Assembly: GCF_020520285.1 (NCBI RefSeq)
Contig: NZ_CP084742.1
Coordinates: forward strand, 6,001,501-6,065,500
Direction of reading: 5' to 3'
From: Pseudomonas sp. L5B5
GTDB taxonomy: Bacteria > Pseudomonadota > Gammaproteobacteria > Pseudomonadales > Pseudomonadaceae
DNA: 64,000 bases
This document shows, in pieces, positions 34,449-42,617 of this stretch. The notes beneath the pieces were generated by a model, which was given only the letters and a program-made list of their open reading frames with translations, had not been told where the DNA came from and made no database searches. Each line of letters begins with the position of its first letter. The stretch's first letter is position 1. Made by a program: the position numbers and the translations under genes.

Positions 34449-36323
34449 ATGAGTCACCCCTCGCAATTCACCTTGCTTCGCAAACGGCGATTCCTGCCGT
34501 TTTTCATCACCCAGTCCCTTGGCGCCTTCAACGACAACATCTTCAAGCAGTCGTTGATTCTGGCCATCCTCTACAAGCTGAGCATCGAGGGTGACCGCTC
34601 GATCTGGGTCAATCTCTGCGCCTTGCTGTTCATCCTGCCGTTCTTTCTGTTTTCGGCACTGGCCGGGCAGTTCGGTGAAAAGTTCGCCAAGGATGCGCTG
34701 ATTCGCCTGATCAAGCTGGGGGAGATCGTGATCATGGTGGTGGGGGCCGTGGGGTTTGCCTTCGATCACCTGTCGCTGATGCTGCTGGCGCTGTTCGCCA
34801 TGGGCACCCACTCGGCACTGTTCGGTCCGGTCAAGTATTCGATCCTGCCCCAGGCCTTGCGTGAGGAGGAGCTGGTGGGGGGCAACGGCCTGGTGGAGAT
34901 GGGCACCTTCCTGGCGATCCTGGCGGGAACCATCGGCGCCGGGATCATGATGTCCTCGGCGCATTACGCGTCGATCGTTTCGGCTGCCATGATCGGTGTC
35001 GCGGTGCTGGGGTATCTGGCCAGCCGGGCCATCCCGCGTGCGGCTGCGGCCGCTCCGCAAATGCGCCTGAACTGGAACATCTTCAGCCAGTCCTGGGCCA
35101 CCTTGCGCCTGGGCCTGGGGCAAACCCCGGCGGTATCGCGCTCGATCGTCGGCAACTCGTGGTTCTGGTTCGTCGGGGCGATCTACCTGACCCAGATCCC
35201 GGCTTATGCCAAGGAGTGGATGCACGGCGATGAAACGGTGGTGACGCTGATTCTCACCGTGTTTTCGGTGGGCATCGCGGTGGGCTCGATGCTGTGCGAG
35301 AAGCTCTCGGGGCGCAAGGTCGAGATCGGCCTGGTACCGTTCGGCTCCCTGGGCCTGACGGTGTTCGGCCTGCTGCTGTGGTGGCACTCCGGGGGTATCC
35401 CGGAGAGCGTCAATGGCCATGGCTGGCTTGAAGTGCTGGGCTTCGGACAGGCCTGGTGGGTGTTGCTCGACGTGCTGGGGCTGGGGATTTTCGGCGGCTT
35501 TTACATAGTGCCGCTGTATGCGTTGATCCAGTCCCGTACTCCGGAGAACGAGCGGGCGCGGGTCATTGCCGCCAACAACATTCTCAATGCACTGTTCATG
35601 GTGGTCTCGGCGATTGTCTCCATCGTCATGCTGAGCATGGTCGAGCTGAGCATTCCTCATCTGTTCCTGGTGGTGTCGCTGCTCAACATCGCGGTCAACG
35701 TGTACATCTTCAAGGTGGTGCCCGAGTTCAGCATGCGCTTCATGATCTGGCTGCTCAGCCATTCCATGTACCGTGTCGAGCATCGCAATCTCGAGCAGAT
35801 TCCCGATGAGGGTGCCGCGTTGCTGGTGTGCAACCACGTTTCCTTTGTTGATGCCTTGCTCATTGGTGGTGCGGTACGTCGGCCGATTCGCTTCGTGATG
35901 TACTACAAGATCTACAACCTGCCGGTGTTGAACTTCATCTTCCGTACCGCTGGGACCATTCCCATTGCCGGCCGCCATGAAGACCTGGATATCTATGAAA
36001 AGGCTTTCAAGAAGATTGCCGAGTACCTGCGCGATGGCGAACTGGTGTGCATTTTCCCTGAAGGCAAGTTGACTGCCGATGGCCAGATCAACGAATTCAA
36101 GGGTGGCCTGACGCGGATTCTCGAGGAAACTCCAGTACCGGTGATCCCGCTGGCCCTGCAAGGCCTGTGGGGCAGTTTTTTCAGCCGCGATCCGAACAAG
36201 GGTCTTTTCCATCGTTTCTGGTCGCGGGTCACCCTGGTGGCAGGGCCTTCGGTGGCGGTGGAGGCAGCCGAGCCTGGGCAGCTGCAGGTCTTGGTGGGGG
36301 CGCTGCGAGGGGAGCGGCGCTAA
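34449..36323 (+). CDS. MFS lysophospholipid transporter-acyltransferase fusion
   Basis: A 624-residue two-domain membrane protein. Residues 1-430 are an MFS permease of the LplT type (FITQSLGAFNDNIFKQSLIL is the family signature). Residues 440-624 are a PlsC-type acyltransferase with the catalytic NHxxxxD motif (NHVSFVD, 462-468) and FPEG at 536-539. The natural fusion implies import or flipping of lysophospholipid with immediate reacylation at the inner membrane, as in LplT-Aas of E. coli, where the permease and acyltransferase are separate proteins. No AMP-binding acyl-ACP synthetase domain is present, unlike some three-domain homologues. Start ATG at 34449 follows GGAAG. Confidence 0.9.
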   Translation: MSHPSQFTLLRKRRFLPFFITQSLGAFNDNIFKQSLILAILYKLSIEGDRSIWVNLCALLFILPFFLFSALAGQFGEKFAKDALIRLIKLGEIVIMVVGAVGFAFDHLSLMLLALFAMGTHSALFGPVKYSILPQALREEELVGGNGLVEMGTFLAILAGTIGAGIMMSSAHYASIVSAAMIGVAVLGYLASRAIPRAAAAAPQMRLNWNIFSQSWATLRLGLGQTPAVSRSIVGNSWFWFVGAIYLTQIPAYAKEWMHGDETVVTLILTVFSVGIAVGSMLCEKLSGRKVEIGLVPFGSLGLTVFGLLLWWHSGGIPESVNGHGWLEVLGFGQAWWVLLDVLGLGIFGGFYIVPLYALIQSRTPENERARVIAANNILNALFMVVSAIVSIVMLSMVELSIPHLFLVVSLLNIAVNVYIFKVVPEFSMRFMIWLLSHSMYRVEHRNLEQIPDEGAALLVCNHVSFVDALLIGGAVRRPIRFVMYYKIYNLPVLNFIFRTAGTIPIAGRHEDLDIYEKAFKKIAEYLRDGELVCIFPEGKLTADGQINEFKGGLTRILEETPVPVIPLALQGLWGSFFSRDPNKGLFHRFWSRVTLVAGPSVAVEAAEPGQLQVLVGALRGERR

Positions 36324-36340
36324 GCCGTCTATAGATGGAA

Positions 36341-36370
36341 GAACGCCCGCGAGATTGCGGGCGTTCTTGT
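36341..36370. terminator. Bidirectional terminator, MFS-PlsC gene / symporter
   Basis: Perfect 10-base inverted repeat GAACGCCCGC / GCGGGCGTTC with a 6-base loop, between the convergent acyltransferase-fusion and symporter genes, followed by TTGTTCC. Confidence 0.8.
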
Positions 36371-36431
36371 TCCTGTACCGCCGCTCCCAGATCCAAGCCC
36401 GCCAGCGCCGGGCGGGTTGCCGGGTCTTCAG

Positions 36432-37388
36432 TCACTCTGCAATTTGTGCCTTGGGCTCGTCGGGTTCTTGCATGCGACGAAACCAGGTCGAGAGCAAGGC
36501 ACCGGAAATGTTGTGCCATACGCTGAAGAGGGCGCTGGGTACCGCCGCAAGCGGTGAAAAGTGGGCGCTGGCCAGAGCGGCTCCCAGGCCAGAGTTCTGC
36601 ATGCCGACCTCCAGCGCCAGGGATTTGCGCTGGGCCAGCGGCAACTTGAACACGCGTGCGGTGAAGTAGCCCAGCAAGAAGCCGAAGCTGTTGTGCAGCA
36701 TCACCACGGCCATGATCAGCAGGCCGGACTCGGCGATCTTTGCCTGGCTTGCGGCTACCACCGCGGCGACGATGATGACGATGCTCACCACCGATACCAG
36801 CGGCAGCACCTCCACCGCATGCCGTACCCGCTGGCCCAGCAGGCGCTGGGCCAGTACCCCGAGCACGATTGGCAGCAGCACCACCTGCAGGATCGACCAG
36901 AACAACTCCATGAAGGACACCGGCAGCCAGGCTGAAGCCAGCAGCCAGATCAAGGCGGGCGTGAGCAGTGGCGCGAGCAGGGTGGTCACTGCGGCGATGG
37001 CCACCGACAGGGCCAGGTCGCCCCGGGCCAGCCAGGTCATCACGTTGGATGAGGTGCCGCTCGGGCAACAGCCGACCAGGATCACCCCGACGGCGATCTC
37101 CGGCGGCAGCTCGAAACCCTGGCAGAGCGCCCAGGCCACCCCGGGCATGATCACGAAATGCGCCACCACGCCCAGGGCGACTCGCCAGGGGTGACGGGCG
37201 ACTTCGGCAAAGTCCTCGAGTTTCAGGGTCAGGCCCATGCCGAACATCACCAGTCCCAGCAAAGGCACGATGGCGCCCTTGAGGCCGATGAACCAGGCTG
37301 GCTGGAAAAACGCCAGTACCGCGAAGACCAGTACCCAGTAAGCGAAGGTATTGCCGACGAAGCGGCTCAGTGCAGCCAGTGCGCGCAT
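36432..37388 (-). CDS. Bile acid:sodium symporter (BASS) family protein
   Basis: A 318-residue membrane protein with about nine or ten hydrophobic spans. It has the SBF/BASS signatures IVPLLGLVMFGMGLTLKLEDFAEVARHPW near the N-terminus and VGCCPSGTSSNVMTWLARGDLALSVAIAA in the crossover region, where Na+ is bound in studied homologues. Bacterial members transport organic anions such as pantoate, bile acids or keto acids; substrate is not predictable. The ATG at 37388 (MRALAALSRFVGNTFAYWV) is used; a longer frame to 37757 runs through the rdgC 3' end and was rejected. Confidence 0.88.
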   Translation of the reverse strand: MRALAALSRFVGNTFAYWVLVFAVLAFFQPAWFIGLKGAIVPLLGLVMFGMGLTLKLEDFAEVARHPWRVALGVVAHFVIMPGVAWALCQGFELPPEIAVGVILVGCCPSGTSSNVMTWLARGDLALSVAIAAVTTLLAPLLTPALIWLLASAWLPVSFMELFWSILQVVLLPIVLGVLAQRLLGQRVRHAVEVLPLVSVVSIVIIVAAVVAASQAKIAESGLLIMAVVMLHNSFGFLLGYFTARVFKLPLAQRKSLALEVGMQNSGLGAALASAHFSPLAAVPSALFSVWHNISGALLSTWFRRMQEPDEPKAQIAE

Positions 37389-37405
37389 GGCCTGTTCCTT
37401 ATATG

Positions 37406-37432
37406 TGAAAACGCCACCGAAAGCGGTGGCGT
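37406..37432 (-). terminator. Terminator after rdgC
   Basis: ACGCCACCG / CGGTGGCGT, nine-base stem and four-base loop, followed on the minus strand by TTTTC. It lies 28 bases past the rdgC stop and just before the symporter start. Confidence 0.7.
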
Positions 37433-37459
37433 CTGGTGCAGTGGCTGGCAGGCAAGGTG

Positions 37460-38380
37460 TCAGATGCCCTGCGGGATTTCTTCGCCGCCCAGGGCCTCGA
37501 ACAACGCCGGCAGGAAGTCGCCGAAGGTCAGCATCATCAGGGTGAAGCTGGCATCGAGCTGGCCCAGGGCCTCGTCGCCGCCATCTTCCTCGGCCTGGGT
37601 CTGCAGCAGGTCCTCGAACTTCAGGCGCTTGACCACCATCTTGTCGTCCAGCATGAAGGACAGCTTGTCCTGCCAGGCCAGGGACAGTTGGGTGACCACC
37701 TTGCCAGTGCTCAGGTGCAACTGGATTTCCTCGCTGGTCAGGTCCTGGCGCTTGCAACGCACGATACCGCCGTCTTCATGGGTGTCGCGCAGCTCACATT
37801 CGTCGAGGACGAAGAAGTCATCGGCGGCCTGCTGGGTCTTGACCCAGTCGGTCATGATCGCGGTCGGGGCGGTCTTCACGGTCACCGGGCGCACCGGCAG
37901 GGTACCGAGCACTTCACGCAGGGTGGAGAGCAGGTCTTCGGCACGCTTGGGGCTGGCCGAGTTCACCAGGATCAGGCCCTGTTTCGGGGCGATGGCGGCG
38001 AAGGTCGAGGAGCGACGGATAAAGGCGCGGGGCAGGAACGCCTGGATGATTTCATCCTTGATCTGGTCGCGTTCCTTCTTGTAGACCTTGCGCATCTGCT
38101 CGGCTTCGATCTCTTCGACCTTTTCCTTGACCGCGTCGCGCACCACGCTACCCGGAAGGATGCGTTCTTCCTTGCGCGCCGCTACCAGCATGAAGTCCTG
38201 GCTGACGTGTACCAGGGGAGCGTCCTCGCCTTTGCCGAAAGGGGCGACGAAACCGTAAGTGGTCAACTCCTGGCTTGCACAGGGACGCGCCAGTTTGGTC
38301 GCCAGTGCAGTTTCCAGCGCCTCGGCATCAAAAGGCAGATCTTGGGTCAGGCGATAGATCAGCAGGTTTTTGAACCACAT
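37460..38380 (-). CDS. rdgC: Recombination-associated protein RdgC
   Basis: RdgC is a ring-forming DNA-binding protein that inhibits RecA filament formation and was found essential in recombination-defective E. coli backgrounds. The 306-residue protein starts [23 protein letters not shown], the canonical N-terminus, and has the [42 protein letters not shown] and [32 protein letters not shown] blocks. Length is equal to the family norm. The ATG at 38380 is chosen over an upstream in-frame codon at 38404. It reads away from the tRNA cluster. Confidence 0.96.
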   Translation of the reverse strand: MWFKNLLIYRLTQDLPFDAEALETALATKLARPCASQELTTYGFVAPFGKGEDAPLVHVSQDFMLVAARKEERILPGSVVRDAVKEKVEEIEAEQMRKVYKKERDQIKDEIIQAFLPRAFIRRSSTFAAIAPKQGLILVNSASPKRAEDLLSTLREVLGTLPVRPVTVKTAPTAIMTDWVKTQQAADDFFVLDECELRDTHEDGGIVRCKRQDLTSEEIQLHLSTGKVVTQLSLAWQDKLSFMLDDKMVVKRLKFEDLLQTQAEEDGGDEALGQLDASFTLMMLTFGDFLPALFEALGGEEIPQGI

Positions 38381-38490
38381 GGGGTGAATCTCTCCTTTAT
38401 ACAAAGGAGGGCATTATTCTCTTCGCTGCTGCTCAGGCCAACCCTTCGCTAAGCCTTTGGAAGGGCTGAGAAAATTATTATAAAAAGTGC

Positions 38491-38519
38491 TTGCCAGAGT
38501 AGGGGACGCTCCGTAGAAT
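38491..38519 (+). promoter_or_regulatory. Promoter of the first tRNA-Val/Asp unit
   Basis: TTGCCA (38491-38496), a 17-base spacer and TAGAAT (38514-38519), 21 bases before tRNA-Val. A GC-rich stretch (GCGCGCCAC) after the -10 is typical of stringently controlled stable-RNA promoters. An AT-rich tract upstream may be an UP element. Confidence 0.7.
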
Positions 38520-38540
38520 GCGCGCCACACCGAACGAGAA

Positions 38541-38616
38541 GGGTGATTAGCTCAGCTGGGAGAGCGTCTGCCTTACAAGCAGAATGTCGGCGGTTCGATC
38601 CCGTCATCACCCACCA
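38541..38616 (+). tRNA. tRNA-Val (anticodon TAC), copy 1
   Basis: 76 bases, including the encoded CCA. The D-loop TAGCTCAGCTGGGAGA, anticodon arm CTGCC-TTACAAG-CAG with anticodon TAC, and T-loop GGTTCGATCCC are all intact; acceptor GGGTGAT pairs with ATCACCC. It forms a unit with the following tRNA-Asp and has an identical second copy at 38901. Confidence 0.98.
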
Positions 38617-38636
38617 TTCGTTTGATTGTGTTATGC

Positions 38637-38713
38637 GCAGCGGTAGTTCAGTCGGTTAGAATACCGGCCTGTCACGCCGGGGGTCGCGGGTTCGAGTCCC
38701 GTCCGCTGCGCCA
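38637..38713 (+). tRNA. tRNA-Asp (anticodon GTC), copy 1
   Basis: 77 bases with encoded CCA. Acceptor GCAGCGG pairs with CCGCTGC; the anticodon loop CTGTCAC has anticodon GTC; the T-loop is GGTTCGAGTCC. It sits 20 bases after tRNA-Val and is followed by a hairpin (ACCTGG...CCAGGT) and a terminator. Confidence 0.98.
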
Positions 38714-38753
38714 TATTAGGTAACCTGGACCACTGAACGCCAGGTCGCCACGG

Positions 38754-38778
38754 AAAGCCCGCTAACGCGGGCTTTTTG
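38754..38778 (+). terminator. Terminator of the first tRNA unit
   Basis: AAAGCCCGC / GCGGGCTTTTT with a 4-base loop. It is nearly identical to the terminator after the second unit. Confidence 0.85.
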
Positions 38779-38900
38779 CTGTAAAGGGTTGTGCGGGTAG
38801 TGCGGCAACCATGGGGATTCAGATTTTTTTGATAAAATTATCAATTAAATCAACACTTTAAGAATTTCTGTGGCATAATGCGCCCCGCAACGAAGGTAAA

Positions 38901-38976
38901 GGGTGATTAGCTCAGCTGGGAGAGCGTCTGCCTTACAAGCAGAATGTCGGCGGTTCGATCCCGTCATCACCCACCA
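38901..38976 (+). tRNA. tRNA-Val (anticodon TAC), copy 2
   Basis: 76 bases, identical to the copy at 38541 and likewise followed by tRNA-Asp. The upstream region differs: an AT-rich tract (38824-38870) and a possible -10 CATAAT (38874-38879) followed by GCGCCCCGC, suggesting an independent, stringently controlled promoter. Confidence 0.98.
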
Positions 38977-38995
38977 CTTACTTTCAACGCTACGC

Positions 38996-39072
38996 GCAGC
39001 GGTAGTTCAGTCGGTTAGAATACCGGCCTGTCACGCCGGGGGTCGCGGGTTCGAGTCCCGTCCGCTGCGCCA
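38996..39072 (+). tRNA. tRNA-Asp (anticodon GTC), copy 2
   Basis: 77 bases, identical to the copy at 38637, 19 bases after its tRNA-Val partner. The 3' flank is almost the same as that of copy 1 for about 65 bases, showing that the whole unit was duplicated. Confidence 0.98.
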
Positions 39073-39112
39073 TATTAGGTAACCTGGACCACTGAACGCC
39101 AGGTCACCACAG

Positions 39113-39138
39113 AAAGCCCGCTCAATGCGGGCTTTTTG
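39113..39138 (+). terminator. Terminator of the second tRNA unit
   Basis: AAAGCCCGC / GCGGGCTTTTT with a small loop (TCAAT), differing from the first terminator only near the loop. Confidence 0.85.
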
Positions 39139-39189
39139 CTGTCTGGGTTTTGTCCAGGTTCTGCATGAGTCAAGAAAAGCGGCCATGAA

Positions 39190-39350
39190 GCTAATGCCAG
39201 TCAGTTAAGCGAGCTGATCTCTGCAGGAGCGTAGCCTGCTCGCGATGATCGTTAGCGGTAGCGCGTATTGACTGAATAAACGCAGCGCTTTGAAGTCCAT
39301 CGCGGGCAAGCCTCGCTCCTACCATTTCCTCAACTGATCGGCATTAGTCC
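39190..39350. repeat. REPIN-type inverted REP pair
   Basis: GGAGCGTAGCCTGCTCGCGATG (39226-39247, with GGAGC..GCTC core) faces TCGCGGGCAAGCCTCGCTCC (39300-39319), the usual Pseudomonas REP doublet. The outer flanks also form an imperfect inverted pair, AATGCCAGTCAGTT (39193-39206) and AACTGATCGGCATT (39332-39345), so the element is longer than the core. It fills the 303-base gap between the second tRNA unit and the catalase-like gene. Confidence 0.8.
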
Positions 39351-39375
39351 TGAGACCGTTTTTTTCGTTTCAGGC

Positions 39376-40545
39376 TTACTGTTCGGCGTTGCGGCTGTGC
39401 CGATAATCGCTGACGGCTTCGTACACCGCCTTGCGCAGGCGGTTGATGCCGCCGATGGGGCGGTGGGCTTCAAGGCCGAACCAGGGATTGAACGACTGGT
39501 TGTCGCAGGCCAGGTTCTGCACCGGGGTATCGAAGTCTTGGGCGGGAATCGTCACCCGGGCCACGGTTTCGAAGGGTGCATCCTTTTCTTTCCACTCGAT
39601 GCTGGTGTCCTCGATCGGCATGAAGCGGCTCGGGTCCTGGCGCTGGATCTGCAATACGAAGCAGGCTGGTACCCGGTCCGTGGAGAGCTGTTGGACCAGG
39701 GCGCTGCGCAGGAAATTGGGCAGGTCCTGGTTCTGTGCCGGCAGTTGGTAAGCCTGGCAACTGTCCGGATCCGGCATGACCCGGAACTTGGCGTTGGCCT
39801 TGCCGAACTTGTAGGGCGAGACCGAGAAGTAGGTGGTCTGGGTCGGGCTCGCCGGCGCCGGCGCCAGGGTCGCCAGGGCGATGAACAAGTGGCGGACCTG
39901 CCAACTGCGTGGATCCCGGCCGGGGAAGAAGGCGCCGACTTTCTGGCCGTCGGCCTGGGCCGCGATGTTCTGCTGGTACTCGGCTACATCGCTGACGAAG
40001 AAGTTCGGGTGGTTGAACATCACGAAATCCTGTTCGTGGCGTGCAGCCTCCGACGCCATCAACTGTTGCCCGGGGACCTCATGCAGCTTGATCGCCATGC
40101 CACGGGCATCGCGAATGCTGTCGAACTGCGGGTAGGCATTGCCATTGGACAGGCGCACCGTGGCCTGCCAGGTTTGCCCCGGGTTGGCGAAGACCCCCTG
40201 GCGCAGCTCCGGGGCCAGGCCCTTGAGCACCTGGACTTCGGCTTTCAAGCAGCCATGGGCCTTGGCATGGGCGTCGCGCAGGTAGCGGGTGCCCTCTCGA
40301 TGCTGGTCGACGATACGCACGGCGGTCTGGATGATGTCCTGGGTGCGCGCCGCTTCATCGGCGGGAATCTGTTCTTGTACTGCTACCGGGCCGCGGTGCT
40401 GCCAGGCGAACCAGGCACTGGCCAGGGCCCAGCACGAGAGACCGAGCACCACCAGCAGCAACAGCAGCTTGCCCAGTAGCGCGCCCAGGCGCAGCCAGAG
40501 CCGGCCCAGCAGGGAGGGGCGTTTGCTTGCAAGATCGAGTTTCAT
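39376..40545 (-). CDS. Catalase-family heme protein with N-terminal membrane anchor
   Basis: A 389-residue protein with an N-terminal anchor (about residues 20-48, KLLLLLVVLGLSCWALASAWFAW) and a catalase-like domain: RDAHAKAHGCLKAEVQV with the distal His97, FVMFNHPNFFVSD with the conserved Asn, and a C-terminal RLRKAVYEAVSDYR that fits the axial-Tyr region. It belongs to the short catalase-related/SrpA-like group rather than true catalase, and residues of the NADPH and tetramer regions are absent. It probably acts as a membrane-tethered heme peroxidase facing the periplasm. It overlaps the upstream diheme cytochrome by four bases. Confidence 0.82.
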   Translation of the reverse strand: MKLDLASKRPSLLGRLWLRLGALLGKLLLLLVVLGLSCWALASAWFAWQHRGPVAVQEQIPADEAARTQDIIQTAVRIVDQHREGTRYLRDAHAKAHGCLKAEVQVLKGLAPELRQGVFANPGQTWQATVRLSNGNAYPQFDSIRDARGMAIKLHEVPGQQLMASEAARHEQDFVMFNHPNFFVSDVAEYQQNIAAQADGQKVGAFFPGRDPRSWQVRHLFIALATLAPAPASPTQTTYFSVSPYKFGKANAKFRVMPDPDSCQAYQLPAQNQDLPNFLRSALVQQLSTDRVPACFVLQIQRQDPSRFMPIEDTSIEWKEKDAPFETVARVTIPAQDFDTPVQNLACDNQSFNPWFGLEAHRPIGGINRLRKAVYEAVSDYRHSRNAEQ

Positions 40546-42350
40546 GGCAGTTGCGACTCCAGCGGTCCGCCCAGCACTTTCAGGTATTCCAGCAGCGCCC
40601 AGCGCTCTTCAGGCTGCAAAAGCGGGCCGATGACGCCATTGCCCCGCTGGCCGGCGCGAAATTCGTGACCACTGTTGTGGTTGCCGCTGATCCGGGTATC
40701 GAATTCAAAGCCGTTCTTGAACGCTTCCTGGCGATAACCCAGGTGCTTGGGGTCGTACTCGAAGGTGCCTCGATAGAAGGTCGTGGAGCGTTCCGACTGG
40801 GGAGACAACAGCTGATAGAGGTTGGGCACCGAACCGTTGTGCAGATAGGGCGGGGTCGCCCAGACCCCGGCCAGCGGGCGGGCCTTGTAGGCGCGCAACT
40901 CGCGAACGCCGATCGGCAGGCCGTAGCCGTCCAGGCGCGAGCGTTCTTCGGGGGTGACCTGGGCATCGCGATAGGCGCGTTCCTCGACGAAGGCCGTGAT
41001 GTACGCCAGGCCCTTGGCAGCGGACATCTGCCGCAGATCCAGGGGCTCGGTGGGCGTCGGGTGCAGTTCGACGTTGGACTTGGCCAGTTCCGCGGTATCC
41101 CATTGCAAGGTGCTCAGGTCATAACGCAGGTCGGCAATATTGCTGGCCGAGTTGGGGTCGGTGCCGATCACCGAGACCGGCAGCATCTTCAGTTGCTGGA
41201 CCGGCCGGCCATTGTTCTCGCTGACTGCGGGCACATGGCAGCCGGCGCAATGGTTGGCGAACAAGGTGCGGCCCTTGGCAGCCAGCGGCTTGTCGATCTC
41301 GCCCAGCAGGTTTTGCGGCCAGGTGGGTGGCTTGAGGCGCTGCAGGGTCTCCTCGATAAGGTTGAGATCGCGCACGCGCACGCTCGACGGATAGCGAGCA
41401 TCCCCTGTCAGTGGCTGGCCGGCAGCGTCGAACAGATTCAGGGTCGCCCCCACGCCCAGGGCTTCGCCGATGTTACGGGCCATGGGTTGCTGCGCCGAAC
41501 CGTTCCATTGCACCCAGTCGAAGGTCCAGATATCCCAGAGCTGTGGATAGTCCACCGGAGCGTTGGCGATCCGGTAGTTGGTCGGGGAGATCGCGTCGCC
41601 GAAGCTGGCATTGGCGATACGGCCAAAGGCATCGGTGCGTCCTGGTCCCTCCTCGGTGGGGTAGAGACCGCGATGGGTGTCGTTCCAGGCCACCTTCAGG
41701 AAGGTATCCAGCGATGCCTTGAAGTCCCGGCGCAATTGCTCGTGCTGCTGGTCGTAGTCCGGCCCCAGCACCTTGCGGGCAAAGCGCTCGAATTTCCACG
41801 GGTTGTAATAGGTCATGGCCAGGCCGGCCACCAGGGCCTGGCCAAAGCTGCCGCCGCGTAGGGTGGGCACGCTCGATGGCAGGACATGCTGCGCCGAGCC
41901 GCCGTCGATCCGCAGCGCCTGGTGATTGAAGCGCAGTTCGCCGGTGTGGCAAGCGGCGCAGGTAATGTCCAGGTACTGCTCGGCATTGCCCGGGTTCTGG
42001 TGGCGGGCGAACCCTACCGGCAGGTTGCCGGGGTTCTGCGTCGTGGCCTTCTGCCCGGGCTCCACCAGAAAGCCGAAGCGCGCGAGGTACTCGGGGGCGG
42101 CGAAGGATTGCTCGGAGAAGGGCAGTTCCAGGGCGACGAACCAGTCATAGCGCAAGCCCTTGACCTGGGTGCCCTGGGGTGTGAAGTAGTAGGTTTGACG
42201 GTCCTGGGCATCCCACTGGTCCAGGTAATGCACCTGTTCGGCAGGCGCATAGTCGGGGAGTTTCGGATTGGCGATGTAGTAGGCCACCACGGCCAGGGCG
42301 AGGCCGATCAATACGGCAATCAACAGCAATACACGGTAGATGAGGCGCAA
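40542..42350 (-). CDS. Diheme c-type cytochrome, RoxA/CcpA-like peroxidase
   Basis: A protein of about 602 residues with an N-terminal anchor (RLIYRVLLLIAVLIGLALAVVAYYIA) and two covalent heme sites, CAACH (DITCAACHTG) and CAGCH (NHCAGCHVPAV). Large diheme proteins of this type include rubber oxygenase RoxA and annotated di-heme cytochrome c peroxidases. Its partner catalase-like gene overlaps at the 3' end. I use TTG at 42350 because AAGGAAG lies six bases upstream; ATG at 42395 or TTG at 42407 would add 15 to 19 residues without a clear ribosome-binding site. The substrate is unknown. Confidence 0.82.
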   Translation of the reverse strand: MRLIYRVLLLIAVLIGLALAVVAYYIANPKLPDYAPAEQVHYLDQWDAQDRQTYYFTPQGTQVKGLRYDWFVALELPFSEQSFAAPEYLARFGFLVEPGQKATTQNPGNLPVGFARHQNPGNAEQYLDITCAACHTGELRFNHQALRIDGGSAQHVLPSSVPTLRGGSFGQALVAGLAMTYYNPWKFERFARKVLGPDYDQQHEQLRRDFKASLDTFLKVAWNDTHRGLYPTEEGPGRTDAFGRIANASFGDAISPTNYRIANAPVDYPQLWDIWTFDWVQWNGSAQQPMARNIGEALGVGATLNLFDAAGQPLTGDARYPSSVRVRDLNLIEETLQRLKPPTWPQNLLGEIDKPLAAKGRTLFANHCAGCHVPAVSENNGRPVQQLKMLPVSVIGTDPNSASNIADLRYDLSTLQWDTAELAKSNVELHPTPTEPLDLRQMSAAKGLAYITAFVEERAYRDAQVTPEERSRLDGYGLPIGVRELRAYKARPLAGVWATPPYLHNGSVPNLYQLLSPQSERSTTFYRGTFEYDPKHLGYRQEAFKNGFEFDTRISGNHNSGHEFRAGQRGNGVIGPLLQPEERWALLEYLKVLGGPLESQLP

Positions 42351-42617
42351 GATGTACTTCCTTGTCGAATTTGGTTTCCTTATGCCTGAGCGCATCTGAC
42401 GGGGCAAGTAGCCATTACTTGAGCTATGGTTATTCGCGCTCTTTCACATGCCTCGCGATCTACCTGAACGGGGCATATCCCAGACCACAAAATGCGTTTG
42501 CAGGCGTGAACTTATCAATGGTTTACCGCTCCTATGCCGGTAGCCATTGGTCGTGGCGGCCTGATAAGCTCGCGGCTTTATTCGATTGCCCTTTAGGCGC
42601 ATGAACAAGGAAATAGC

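Noticed and set aside
34434..36212. A 592-codon minus frame opposite the MFS-PlsC gene
   Set aside because: Composition is His/Gln/Arg-rich shadow sequence typical of high-GC antisense frames; the plus gene has clear domains.
38541..39138. tRNA duplication as prophage or island attachment sites
   Set aside because: Whole tRNA units are duplicated, the 185-base interval between the copies holds no integrase or cargo, and both tRNAs are intact.
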